Positions 8,852-17,257 are shown, counted from the stretch's first letter. The stretch is 21,309 bases of DNA from QHXW01 sp035297145 (GCA_035297145.1 DATGZN010000102.1:1-21309), one strand, 5' to 3'. Made by a program: numbers and translations. Notes: a model not told the origin generated them from the sequence alone.

Positions 8852-9295
8852 GTAAATACGCGGCCAATTCTCCCTGAGCGCCCTAGGTCGAACAGGCAAA
8901 TGGGATGTGGCTTCTCTCGTGAGCGCGGCGCAGGCTCCGATGGGTTTGCTGTTGTCTCTACTAGGGCCGCTTGCTACGGCTGCTGTTCGTGCGGTACCGA
9001 GCCACGTGCTTCTCGGCTCGACGAAGCTACTACATCACTCACTGATACAGACGGCCGATCACAGCAGCGTTGTGAACGATTGAGCGAAGGTGCTCACCGA
9101 TGTTACAGCACTGTCCGTACGAAATCCTTACAGCTGCCGATAGCGGTCAAAATCGACCGACCAAAAGTTCGACCTTCTATGAACTGAAGTTCATCCGGAT
9201 ACCCTGCCGCGTTTTTAGGATCCTAGTTCGGACGCCGCCCAGATGCTCGGCACATGGCGCTCGGCGACAATCTTGGGCGCTCAGCCCGGCATGCT
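8852..9295. other. Region without a recognised gene
   Basis: 444 bases between the phosphatase gene and the minus-strand membrane protein. Short open frames occur on the + strand (8900-9187, 9100-9318), but they have Cys/Arg/Ser-rich translations without family resemblance and no good ribosome site. A frame through 8874-9082 has a hydrophobic run (APMGLLLSLLGPLATAAV) that might be a fossil of a membrane protein. No promoter or terminator that I can support. Confidence 0.4.
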
Positions 9296-9754
9296 TCATA
9301 CATGTTGAACGGCCATAGCCCGCTCCCGGCGGCATGCCTCTGTGAAATCTCGGAGCGGATCTAGACTCTCCTCACCCTTCGCAACCCGCGCAAGAATCAC
9401 GGCGGGATCCTCCGGCGGCCGTTCGTAGAACTCAAGCAGCCGCTTACCCACCTCCTCCGCTGCGTGAAGAACTTGGTCGGTTGATGTCAGGCGGATTCGT
9501 GCCACCTTCGAGTAGAGCCACATGATCTTAGCGGGCTCGATTGCTGATTTTTGAATGGCGTCCACAAATAGAGGTACAGCTTCTTCGACAAATTTTCCGT
9601 AGAGTTCCTGATGCTCCTCTAATTCTGCTGCTAATCGGGCCCCTCGAGCTTGGAGCCGATGGCCTATGAACGTAGCAGCTACTGATGAGCAAGCGCCTAC
9701 GGTGGAGCCAGCCACTGCCGCAAGCGCCACGATGATCGTTGTATCGACTGCCAT
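9296..9754 (-). CDS. Small membrane-anchored protein of unknown function
   Basis: A minus-strand protein of 152 residues if it starts at the ATG complementary to 9752-9754 (MAVDTTIIVALAAVAG). The frame is open 27 codons further upstream, but that extension (Cys/Glu-rich) does not look coding, and GGGGA lies about 9 bases before the chosen ATG. The first 30 residues form one hydrophobic helix (TTIIVALAAVAGSTVGACSS). The rest is an alpha-helical, charged, probably coiled-coil cytoplasmic part (ARLAAELEEHQELYGKFVEE). This layout, a single N-terminal helix and then a helix with an Ala/Glu-rich LYxxFxEE stretch, is seen in many unannotated bacterial proteins; I cannot name a function. It runs against the surrounding operons and lies in accessory DNA. 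Confidence 0.6.
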   Translation of the reverse strand: MAVDTTIIVALAAVAGSTVGACSSVAATFIGHRLQARGARLAAELEEHQELYGKFVEEAVPLFVDAIQKSAIEPAKIMWLYSKVARIRLTSTDQVLHAAEEVGKRLLEFYERPPEDPAVILARVAKGEESLDPLRDFTEACRRERAMAVQHV

Positions 9755-9835
9755 TCCGCATTGTCCCCAACAGTGACTTAGCAATTCGCGTTCCTGGAGT
9801 TCTAACTCAACGTACCTGGTGACGCAAGGCACCAA

Positions 9836-10283
9836 TTCTCCAGGAATTTCGCGGGCAGAAAGAATACTGCATCATCCCGTTAGTACGTGGGGCACGGCTT
9901 GCCGGATGCGGTCACCCGTCACGGTGCGAATCGTCGACGGGCATAATGGTCGGATTTCAGATCCGTGCTGGTCAGCAGATGCCGATGTCTTCTGCCGAAC
10001 TTCCGGCAGAGCGTGCAGCGGCTTCGCGGCGTTGGCTTGAGCCGCCGGGCTGGATTCCATCTCGAAGGCTCGCCAGATCATCGGTTCCCAGTCATGATTT
10101 CTCTCAGATTGAGATACAGGCACGAAATTCCGTGCGGCATCAGGAATGCTTTGAATGGCTGGGAAGCCTGATTGTCCGAACATGCCGGGCACATCTGGAA
10201 ACTACAACCGTGTTCAGTACAAAGAAGCCGTCCCAATGGTTTGCAGAATAAGGTACGTGCCCAAAGGCTTGTGAGAATTACGC
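9836..10283. other. Intergenic region upstream of glgX
   Basis: 448 bases that hold repeat copy B (9972-10084) but no recognised gene. Open frames exist on both strands (for example 9946-10251 plus, 9872-10192 minus) without recognisable products; the plus-strand one contains the repeat-encoded peptide QQMPMSSAE. The glgX promoter should lie in this stretch or just after it; I see no clear consensus. Confidence 0.4.
9972..10084 (+). repeat. Dispersed repeat, copy B
   Basis: Partner of copy A (1793-1897, minus strand). It starts TCAGCAGATGCCGATGTCTT and contains the perfect hairpin TCTGCCG-6 bases-CGGCAGA at 9991-10010. It then keeps GGGCTGG, CCATCTCGA and ATCATCGG in the same order and nearly the same spacing as copy A. 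It lies in opposite orientation to copy A, so the pair brackets the whole xfp-tkt-rpiB-tal-phosphatase block and the minus-strand gene. Confidence 0.6.
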
Positions 10284-12515
10284 ATGAGTGCCGTGATGCC
10301 ACACGAGGGACGAGTCGGTGAGGAGAATCTGGTCCCAGCCATCGTGACCGGTTGTAGCTATCCACTAGGAGCTACGCTGATACACGGTGGCGCAAATTTC
10401 TCAATCTTCTCCCGGAATGCGACCAGCATCCAACTGCTGTTATTCGATCGGGTGGACGACTCTCGTCCTTCGCGTGTTATACCAATTGATCCTTTAACCA
10501 ACCGAACGTACCACTACTGGTACACTTTCGTGCCCGGCATACAGGCGGGGCAGATTTATGGCTTCCGGGCTGGCGGGCCATTCGAGCCAGATCGGGGTCT
10601 CAGGTTCGATCCGTCCAAGCTATTGCTCGACCCATATGGCCGCGCCATTGCCGTCCCGAAAAACTATAGCCGTGAGGCAGCACGTCTGGCAGGAGAAAAC
10701 ACCGCGACGGCGATGAAGAACTTGGTTACGGACCCCGACGCATTTGACTGGGAAGGTGACCAGCCGCTGAAACAGCTTTGGTCGCGCACGATCATCTACG
10801 AGTTGCACGTGCGCGGCTTCACCGTACACCCCAGTTCCGGCTTGGCGGAATCGAAACGCGGCACGTACGCAGGACTCGTCGAGAAGATCCCCTACCTTAA
10901 GCAACTGGGTATTACCGCGGTCGAGCTGCTTCCGGTGTTTCAGTTTGATCCTCAGGATGCGCCCCGAGGCCGAACGAACTACTGGGGCTACTCACCTGTT
11001 TCATTTTTTGCACCGCACCAGGCATACAGCTCGCGTCAGGAACCGCTGAGCGCGGTGAACGAATTTCGGGATATGGTGAAGGCACTGCACCGGGCCGGCA
11101 TCGAAGTCATCCTAGACGTAGTTTTTAACCACACCGCGGAGGGCGGACACGGTGGCCCGACACAGTGCTTCCGCGGCCTTGACAATCCTACTTACTACCT
11201 GTTGGAAGCAGACCCCTCACGCTACGCGAACTTCACTGGCACCGGAAATACGTTGAATGCGAACCATCCGGTTATACGGCGCATGATCGTGGACAGCCTG
11301 CGTTACTGGGTGAAAGAGATGCACGTGGATGGCTTCCGCTTCGATCTTGCGTCCATTCTTGCGCGTGATACGTCCGGCGAGGTGATGCCGAATCCGCCGG
11401 TGCTTTGGGACATCGAGTCCGATCCGGCTCTAGCAGGTACAAAGATGATCGCGGAGGCATGGGACGCGGCAGGTCTCTATCAGGTCGGCAGCTTCGTGGG
11501 CGACAGTTGGAAGGAGTGGAACGATCGGTTTCGCGACGACGTCCGCGACTTCGTCCGGGGCGTGAATGATTCGGTGGGCCGCGCAGCCGATCGTCTTGTG
11601 GGCAGCCCAAGTATTTATGGTTGGAAAGAGCGCGAACCCGAGGAGAGTATCAATTTTCTTGCGTGCCACGATGGCTTTACCCTCAACGACGTGGTCTCTT
11701 ATAACCACAAGCACAACGAAGAGAATGGCGAGGACAACCGCGATGGATCTGAAGAGAACCAAAGCTGGAACTGCGGCGTCGAAGGTCCGACGGACGATCC
11801 CGCAATCGAGACGCTGCGCAACAGGCAAGTAAAGAACTTTTTTACAGCGGTCATGTTGTCCGGTGGCGTGCCCATGTTTGTCATGGGTGATGAGGTGCGG
11901 CGTAGCCAGCGCGGCAACAATAACGCCTATTGCCAGGACAACAATACGAGTTGGTTCGACTGGAACCTGCTCTCCAAACATACCGACGTCCTCCGGTTTG
12001 TGAAGCTGCTGATTGAGCGGCGTGTGATCCGAGACGTCGACCATGAACGCCGGCGCATGAGTTTGAGCCAGGTTCTCAGCGAACAAAAACACGCCTGGCA
12101 CGGTGTAAGGCTCAATCAGCCGGACTGGTCGTCTTTTTCGCACAGCATCGTAATCGGCGGAGAGCTGAAGAGCGAGGGCGTACTGGCGCACGTGATTCTG
12201 AATGCGTATTGGGAGCCTCTCGACTTCGAGCTTCCGATATTGAGGAACGGAAGAGAGAACTGGGGGCGTTGGATCGATACTGCGCTGGATCCGCCGAATG
12301 AGATTTGCGAATGGAATTCGGAGCAACCCGTTCTGGGAACAACGTATCGGGCTGGTCCGCGGTCGGTGGTAGTGCTCATCGCTGATAACGGATTAACAGC
12401 TGGCATGCCGGCTGAAGACTCCTCGACACCGACCGAGGTTATCTCGATCGTCAGAACTGTGTTTCAGCGCGATCATTCGGTAGGGTCATCGGTGGACAAC
12501 GGGATCAAGTGGTGA
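10284..12515 (+). CDS. glgX: Glycogen debranching enzyme (GH13 isoamylase type)
   Basis: Hydrolyses alpha-1,6 branches of glycogen, typically acting on limit dextrins left by glycogen phosphorylase. The 743 residues match GlgX/TreX enzymes (about 650-720) with an N-terminal CBM48-like part (PLGATLIHGGANFSIFSRNA, YGFRAGGPFEP). Then come the GH13 regions: VILDVVFNHT, DGFRFDLAS with nucleophile Asp354, IAEAWDA with acid/base Glu391, and CHDGFTLND with the third acid Asp463. The tract NGEDNRDG plus NQSWNCG is typical of GlgX, and MGDEVRRSQRGNNNAYCQDN is the C-terminal isoamylase signature. The ATG at 10284 has only a weak purine stretch upstream. The last 40 residues are Thr/Ser-rich and look like an unconserved tail. 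Glycogen phosphorylase follows after 105 bases. Confidence 0.95.
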   Translation: MSAVMPHEGRVGEENLVPAIVTGCSYPLGATLIHGGANFSIFSRNATSIQLLLFDRVDDSRPSRVIPIDPLTNRTYHYWYTFVPGIQAGQIYGFRAGGPFEPDRGLRFDPSKLLLDPYGRAIAVPKNYSREAARLAGENTATAMKNLVTDPDAFDWEGDQPLKQLWSRTIIYELHVRGFTVHPSSGLAESKRGTYAGLVEKIPYLKQLGITAVELLPVFQFDPQDAPRGRTNYWGYSPVSFFAPHQAYSSRQEPLSAVNEFRDMVKALHRAGIEVILDVVFNHTAEGGHGGPTQCFRGLDNPTYYLLEADPSRYANFTGTGNTLNANHPVIRRMIVDSLRYWVKEMHVDGFRFDLASILARDTSGEVMPNPPVLWDIESDPALAGTKMIAEAWDAAGLYQVGSFVGDSWKEWNDRFRDDVRDFVRGVNDSVGRAADRLVGSPSIYGWKEREPEESINFLACHDGFTLNDVVSYNHKHNEENGEDNRDGSEENQSWNCGVEGPTDDPAIETLRNRQVKNFFTAVMLSGGVPMFVMGDEVRRSQRGNNNAYCQDNNTSWFDWNLLSKHTDVLRFVKLLIERRVIRDVDHERRRMSLSQVLSEQKHAWHGVRLNQPDWSSFSHSIVIGGELKSEGVLAHVILNAYWEPLDFELPILRNGRENWGRWIDTALDPPNEICEWNSEQPVLGTTYRAGPRSVVVLIADNGLTAGMPAEDSSTPTEVISIVRTVFQRDHSVGSSVDNGIKW

Positions 12516-12562
12516 CCGGCTCTTCAGAACTGACGTATACCGGGGTCCTTCTTGCGGTTCTT

Positions 12563-12581
12563 GCAAACCAAGTTTGTTTGC
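12563..12581. promoter_or_regulatory. Operator-like inverted repeat upstream of glgP
   Basis: GCAAAC (12563-12568) and GTTTGC (12576-12581) form a perfect 6-base dyad with a 7-base spacer, 39 bases before the glgP start. The position suits binding of a repressor or activator; no regulator gene is visible nearby. A dyad this short can arise by chance. Confidence 0.25.
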
Positions 12582-12610
12582 CTATCCCCTCAATTAACAT
12601 CACTGAATAA

Positions 12611-12616
12611 AAGGAG
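12611..12616 (+). promoter_or_regulatory. Ribosome binding site that sets the glgP start
   Basis: AAGGAG lies four bases before the ATG at 12621. It is the only good site in the 5' part of the open frame and rules out the longer start at 12552, which has none. Confidence 0.7.
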
Positions 12617-12620
12617 CTTC

Positions 12621-15149
12621 ATGACAACAGAAGATCTTGCGGAGCCGAAAATAGCGAGCCTACCTCCGGTTCCGAAGGGCTCAATGCGGGCTTCGGAACT
12701 GCTGCGACAGTATGGTTGCGGGCCGATCCCTTTCGTCGGAACAGAGAACGCATTCTATGAGAGGCATCTGATATTCGACAGAGTGATTGATCCGAAGGTT
12801 GCGACGGCGCGGGAACGCTTCGAAGCATTTGCCCATTCCGTCCGCGACGCCCTCGCGCAACGTTGGGTGCTGACCAAGAAAACATACGAGAGAGAAAACC
12901 CGAAACGGATTTATTATCTGTCGATGGAGTTTCTGATCGGACGTTCTGCGGCAAATAATGTAACCAACTTATTACTTGATCCTCTCATACAGCAAGCGGA
13001 GAAAGAAAAGGGGATCGACTGGCTCAGCCTGCTCGAGGAGGAGCCGGATGCCGGTCTGGGAAATGGGGGCTTGGGCCGTCTGGCAGCCTGCTTCCTCGAC
13101 TCGATGGCCACCATGCAGCTACCTGCGACCGGATACGGCCTGCGATATGAGTACGGCATGTTCCGGCAATCGATTGTGGACGGTTGGCAGAAGGAGAACG
13201 CAGATAACTGGCTTCGCCAGTCTGATCCTTGGGAGGTTGTGCGTCCCACCGAACGGGTGGAAGTAAAACTGAATTGCTCGATCCAGGTTAGAGGCGGTCA
13301 ATTTGAAGTGATACCCGGCCGGCCATCAAGCCTTTATGGCATTCCATTTGATCGTCCTGTGGTGGGTTACGGGGGCAAAACGATCAACACTTTGCGCCTG
13401 TGGGCCGCGGCAGCGCCCGAATACTTTGATTTTCAGGAATTCGGCACCGGCGACTTTATCGGAGCTCTGGGCGAGACCCTAGAAGCGGAATCGCTTACCC
13501 GCGTACTGTACCCGGACGACTCGACTACCAGAGGGCGCCAGCTGCGGTTCGCGCAGGAATACTTCCTGGTTGCCTGTTCGCTGGCCGACATCATACGCCG
13601 GTTCAGGCGCCTGCACAACGATTGGGACAGACTGCCCGAGAAGGTAGCGATGCAACTGAACGACACACATCCTGCCATGGCGGTCGCGGAACTGATGCGA
13701 ATTCTGCTGGATGACGCCCACCTGGGCTGGGATGACGCGTGGAATCTGACCAGGAGGACACTGGCATACACCAATCACACGCTGCTGCCGGAAGCCTTGG
13801 AGAAGTGGCCGGTGGAGGGGTTTGAAATTCTGGTGCCACGGCAGCTGGAGATCATCTACGAAATCAACCGGCGGCTCCTCGAGGATGTTCGCAAGCGCTT
13901 TCCTGGAGACGAGGGCCGAGTGGAACGCGTGAGCTTAGTCGAGGAGGGCAGCGAGCGCAAGATCCGAATGGCGAACCTGGCCATTGTTGGTTCGCACAGT
14001 ACGAACGGCGTTGCGGCTGTCCATTCGAAACTATTACGGACCTCGACGGTGAAAGATCTCGCGGAGATGTTCCCGGAGCGCTTCAACAACAAAACCAATG
14101 GAGTAACGCCGCGCCGGTGGTTGCTACAGGCCAATCCGGCTTTGGCACGGGCCATCACCGAAGGGATCGGCGATGGCTGGATTACCGACCTTAGCGAACT
14201 GCCGAAGCTGAAGCCCATTGCCGAGGACCCCGGTTTCCGGGATGCGTTTCTTGCGTCAAAGGCGCAGGCCAAAACTCGGTTTGCGAACTGGCTTAAAGCT
14301 ACATCGGGGCGAATTGTGGACCCGCAAACGGTTTTCGACTGCCAGATCAAGCGGATTCACGAATACAAGAGACAATTGCTGAATGCGCTGCGGATCATTG
14401 TCGAGTACAACCGGCTGCGGGAGAACCCGAACCGAGAGGTGGTTCCACGCACGTACTTTTTTGCGGGCAAAGCGGCACCGGCCTACCGGCTGGCGAAGCT
14501 GATTATCAAGTTCATCAACAATTTGGCACAGACGATCAATTTTGATCCGGTTACCCGCGGCCGTCTCAAAATCATCTTTCTTCCCGAATACAACGTTTCC
14601 CTTGCCGAGCGGCTGATCCCCGCGAGCGATGTCTCCAACCAGATTTCTACGGCGGGATTTGAGGCGAGCGGTACGAGCAACATGAAATTCATGATGAATG
14701 GAGCTCTTACAGTCGGAACGCGAGATGGTGCGACGATCGAGATGGCGGAGGAAGCCGGAGAAGACAATCTCTTTCTGTTCGGTTTAACAGTGGAACAGGT
14801 CGAAGGCAGCAGAGGCCGGTACAGCCCGCATTGGCACTATGAGAATGAACCGGAAACGAAAGCAGCTCTCGATCTTATTTTTTCGGGATACTTCAATCGA
14901 AGCGAGCCTGGAATTTTCGACCCCTTGCGAGATGTACTCCTGACACGCGGCGATTACTATATGCACCTGGCCGATCTGACATCTTATTGCGAGGCGCAGG
15001 ACCGGCTCGGCGCACTATATTCTGATCCCGGCGCATGGGCGCAGAAAGCGATCCTGAATGTTGCCAGCAGTGGCAAGTTTTCGAGCGACCGCACTATTGC
15101 CCAATATGCAGCTGAGATTTGGAGGGCGGAACCGTGTCCCGTGCTGTAG
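12621..15149 (+). CDS. glgP: Glycogen/starch/alpha-glucan phosphorylase
   Basis: Phosphorolyses alpha-1,4-glucan ends to glucose-1-phosphate with pyridoxal phosphate. The 842 residues match GT35 phosphorylases (about 800-850). Visible are YYLSMEFLIGRSAANN, LGNGGLGRLAACFLDSMA, ATGYGLRYEYGMFRQ, LNDTHPAMAVAELMR, TNHTLLPEALEKW, FNNKTNGVTPRRWL, QIKRIHEYKRQLLN, FLPEYNVSLAERLIPASDVS and EASGTSNMKFMMNGALTVGT, with the PLP-binding Lys689. The frame is open from 12552, but the ATG at 12621 carries the ribosome site and begins a normal N-terminus. It follows glgX by 105 bases, so a separate promoter is possible. Its product would have to pass through phosphoglucomutase (not in the window) to reach the hexose-phosphate pool used by the upstream genes. 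Confidence 0.97.
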   Translation: MTTEDLAEPKIASLPPVPKGSMRASELLRQYGCGPIPFVGTENAFYERHLIFDRVIDPKVATARERFEAFAHSVRDALAQRWVLTKKTYERENPKRIYYLSMEFLIGRSAANNVTNLLLDPLIQQAEKEKGIDWLSLLEEEPDAGLGNGGLGRLAACFLDSMATMQLPATGYGLRYEYGMFRQSIVDGWQKENADNWLRQSDPWEVVRPTERVEVKLNCSIQVRGGQFEVIPGRPSSLYGIPFDRPVVGYGGKTINTLRLWAAAAPEYFDFQEFGTGDFIGALGETLEAESLTRVLYPDDSTTRGRQLRFAQEYFLVACSLADIIRRFRRLHNDWDRLPEKVAMQLNDTHPAMAVAELMRILLDDAHLGWDDAWNLTRRTLAYTNHTLLPEALEKWPVEGFEILVPRQLEIIYEINRRLLEDVRKRFPGDEGRVERVSLVEEGSERKIRMANLAIVGSHSTNGVAAVHSKLLRTSTVKDLAEMFPERFNNKTNGVTPRRWLLQANPALARAITEGIGDGWITDLSELPKLKPIAEDPGFRDAFLASKAQAKTRFANWLKATSGRIVDPQTVFDCQIKRIHEYKRQLLNALRIIVEYNRLRENPNREVVPRTYFFAGKAAPAYRLAKLIIKFINNLAQTINFDPVTRGRLKIIFLPEYNVSLAERLIPASDVSNQISTAGFEASGTSNMKFMMNGALTVGTRDGATIEMAEEAGEDNLFLFGLTVEQVEGSRGRYSPHWHYENEPETKAALDLIFSGYFNRSEPGIFDPLRDVLLTRGDYYMHLADLTSYCEAQDRLGALYSDPGAWAQKAILNVASSGKFSSDRTIAQYAAEIWRAEPCPVL

Positions 15150-15235
15150 AAACAGTCTGCCTCGACCCAATTTGACAAGCCCATGAGTTGTTCATGTCAT
15201 GATCGAGTTTCAAGCGCTTTTTCGTGTCACTTCAT

Positions 15236-15243
15236 GGAAGGAG
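15236..15243 (+). promoter_or_regulatory. Strong ribosome binding site for the 66-residue protein
   Basis: GGAAGGAG ends five bases before the ATG at 15249. It is the best Shine-Dalgarno match in the window and argues that the small frame is translated and starts here rather than at 15183. Confidence 0.7.
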
Positions 15244-15248
15244 CACAC

Positions 15249-15449
15249 ATGAGAGGACTTAAGATGTCCTGGAAGACGGAGGGAGGTCACCTGGTCTGCT
15301 GCTGGATTGAATTGAAAGAGAGTGAGAAGTGTGAGTTAGTCTCAGTCGCCGACCGGTTACGGCTTTCCTACAATCCAGGGAATCAATCGACGCGGCCGTT
15401 CACTTGGCCGAGTTGCCAAGTAGTTCGCGGATTAGGCAGGGTTGCATGA
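15249..15449 (+). CDS. Small protein of unknown function, translationally coupled to malQ
   Basis: A 66-residue protein beginning MRGLKMSWKTEGGHLVCCW. It has a very good ribosome site and its stop TGA (15447-15449) overlaps the malQ start as ATGA. The pattern W-K-x-E-G-x-x-L-V-x-x-W followed by YNPG recalls short acidobacterial proteins of the form SW..EG..LVCRW......YNP, whose function I do not know. It could be a leader whose translation sets malQ expression, or a small protein in its own right. The sequence has no signal peptide or membrane helix. It lies 99 bases after glgP. The frame extends further upstream to 15183, without a ribosome site. Confidence 0.6.
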   Translation: MRGLKMSWKTEGGHLVCCWIELKESEKCELVSVADRLRLSYNPGNQSTRPFTWPSCQVVRGLGRVA

Positions 15450-17068
15450 TCGGAACCCCGTCGCCTGCGGCCGACGGGCGGCAGAAGGTACGCCCATTTC
15501 CGCCCGAGTACCGGGCATCGGGCTTGTTGCTCCATGTCACGTCTCTGCCCTCGCCTTACGGCATCGGTGACCTGGGACCGGAGGCGTTTGCGTGGGTTGA
15601 CCGGCTTCATGATGCCGGCCAAAGATGGTGGCAGGCACTTCCCTTGGGGCCGACTGGATATGGAAATTCGCCGTATCAGCCACTGTCCTCATTTGCTGGG
15701 AACACCCTGTTGATTAGTCCGCAGTCGCTGATCGAGGAGGGGTTGTTAGATCCAAGAGACTGCCACGATCAATTCGCTTCTGGCGTCGTTGATTACGCCT
15801 TAGTACTCCCATTTAAGGAAAGACTGCTGGAAACGGCATGGAACCGTTACCAGCGAGCGAGGCGCGGTGATTTGCAGCGTGAGTATGAAGAATTCCGTTC
15901 GGTACAGGCATCTTGGCTGGAAGACTATGCCCTGTTTCGGGCTCTGAAAGCCAGGCACGGCGGCGTCTATTACATTGAATGGCCAGCGGAGTTGGTCGAG
16001 CGGCATCCGAGTGTTTTAGCCGAGGCACGGCAGGAGCTCAGAGATGACATTGATCGGATCCGGTTCGCGCAGTTTCTGCTATTCCGACAAGGCGAGCAGC
16101 TAAAACAGTACGTGCATTCGAAGGGAGTGAGGCTGATTGGCGACTTGCCGTTCTTCGTTTCGCCCGATTCCAGCGACGTTTGGGCGAACCCTGAATTTTT
16201 CCTCCTGGACGAGCACCGGCGGCCGAAGTTTGTGGCGGGCGTGCCTCCCGATTACTTCAGCGCACAGGGCCAGTTGTGGGGTAACCCCGTTTATAACTGG
16301 GAGGCGCTCCGCGCGACCGGATACCGGTGGTGCATCGACCGCTTCCGCGCGCTATTGTCGCATGTGGACTTGGTTCGCCTCGATCACTTCCGCGGGTTTG
16401 CGGCGGCTTGGTACATTCCGTCTGGGGCTTCGACCGCCCAGACTGGTTCATGGCAGCCCGGTCCGGGAGCCGAGTTCTTTCACAAAGTCGAAGCCGAGTT
16501 AGGCGCACTGCCGTTCATCGCTGAAGATCTCGGTCTGATCACTCCGGATGTCGAAACCCTTCGCGACCAGTTCCAGATTCCGGGCACTAGGGTTCTGCAG
16601 TTCGCCTTCGATGGACACGAAGACAATCCGTATCTTCCGCAGAATCTTGTCAATAACGCCGTAGTCTACACAGGCACGCACGATAACCCGACAAGCCGCG
16701 AGTGGTTCGAGGAGCTTAGCAGCGATCAGCGGACGACCGTGTCGAGCAAATATTTGAATGACGGTAACGGCAAGACGACTGAGCCTGGTACGGCTCTAAT
16801 GAGTTTGGCATGGTCATCGCGAGCGGCGCTGACAATAGCACCGTTACAGGATCTATTGAATCTTGGGCGGGAGGCTCGCATGAACGTACCTGGCTGCGCG
16901 GGAGGAAATTGGCGCTGGCGATGTACGGATGAAATGCTCACAGATAAGCCGTTTGCCTGGTTGCGGGACTTGACTGCCAGATCCAAACGTCTCGCTGATT
17001 CCGACACATTTGTGGCTGCTGAAAGCCCTGGGGCCGGGTTCGGTCCAGCAGAGATCCGTCCGCGGTAA
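15446..17068 (+). CDS. malQ: 4-alpha-glucanotransferase (amylomaltase)
   Basis: Transfers alpha-1,4-glucan segments between maltodextrins and releases glucose, keeping short chains usable by phosphorylase. GH77 motifs: SGLLLHVTSLPSPYGIGDLG, QRWWQALPLGPTGYGNSPYQ, IGDLPFFVSPDSSDVWANP, PPDYFSAQGQLWGNPVYNW, LVRLDHFRGF with nucleophile Asp313, FIAEDLGLIT with Glu360, YTGTHDNPT (His412, Asp413) and the terminal NWRWRC. The longest frame starts at 15404, but the ATG at 15446 is preceded by AGGCAGG, overlaps the upstream stop as ATGA and still leaves a normal N-terminus, giving 540 residues. Amylomaltases normally end soon after NWRWR plus about 25 residues. Here an extra tail of about 24 residues (from LADSDTF on) follows, and it recurs in the ackA chimera at 19643-19843. 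Confidence 0.95.
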   Translation: MIGTPSPAADGRQKVRPFPPEYRASGLLLHVTSLPSPYGIGDLGPEAFAWVDRLHDAGQRWWQALPLGPTGYGNSPYQPLSSFAGNTLLISPQSLIEEGLLDPRDCHDQFASGVVDYALVLPFKERLLETAWNRYQRARRGDLQREYEEFRSVQASWLEDYALFRALKARHGGVYYIEWPAELVERHPSVLAEARQELRDDIDRIRFAQFLLFRQGEQLKQYVHSKGVRLIGDLPFFVSPDSSDVWANPEFFLLDEHRRPKFVAGVPPDYFSAQGQLWGNPVYNWEALRATGYRWCIDRFRALLSHVDLVRLDHFRGFAAAWYIPSGASTAQTGSWQPGPGAEFFHKVEAELGALPFIAEDLGLITPDVETLRDQFQIPGTRVLQFAFDGHEDNPYLPQNLVNNAVVYTGTHDNPTSREWFEELSSDQRTTVSSKYLNDGNGKTTEPGTALMSLAWSSRAALTIAPLQDLLNLGREARMNVPGCAGGNWRWRCTDEMLTDKPFAWLRDLTARSKRLADSDTFVAAESPGAGFGPAEIRPR

Positions 17069-17086
17069 AACTCAGTCCTCGCCGGA

Positions 17087-17257
17087 ATGATGGCAATTGA
17101 GGACATTCGGTTGGCGTTCGATCTCTATAAGACAACCGGGCCATGCGCCAATCCCAAATCAAATCACATGGGCAGCGGTTCGCAACAAGGGCCAAACACC
17201 CAGAACGGTATTTTCCAGGTAATGCAGTTCACGGCGACGTTTGCCGATGCACTTTAA
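17087..17257 (+). CDS. Possible small protein or gene remnant
   Basis: A 56-codon frame (MMAIEDIRLAFDLYKTTGPC ... ending QVMQFTATFADAL) that starts 18 bases after malQ. The composition is protein-like (GPNTQNGIFQVMQFTATF), unlike the shadow frames around it. The ribosome site is poor (CCGGA directly before the ATG) and I recognise no family. It could be the remnant of a longer gene. Low confidence. Confidence 0.25.
   Translation: MMAIEDIRLAFDLYKTTGPCANPKSNHMGSGSQQGPNTQNGIFQVMQFTATFADAL

Noticed and set aside
8874..9082. Hydrophobic peptide APMGLLLSLLGPLATAAV, perhaps a fossil of an AI-2E (PerM)-type transporter
   Set aside because: Only about 20 residues look suggestive, the frame has no convincing start, and the rest does not match; chance is as likely.
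11430..12326. 298-codon minus-strand frame opposite glgX
   Set aside because: Shadow of the debranching enzyme gene; no recognisable motif and no ribosome site.
15150..15235. Terminator after glgP
   Set aside because: No GC-rich stem followed by a T-run is present, so readthrough into the small frame and malQ is assumed.
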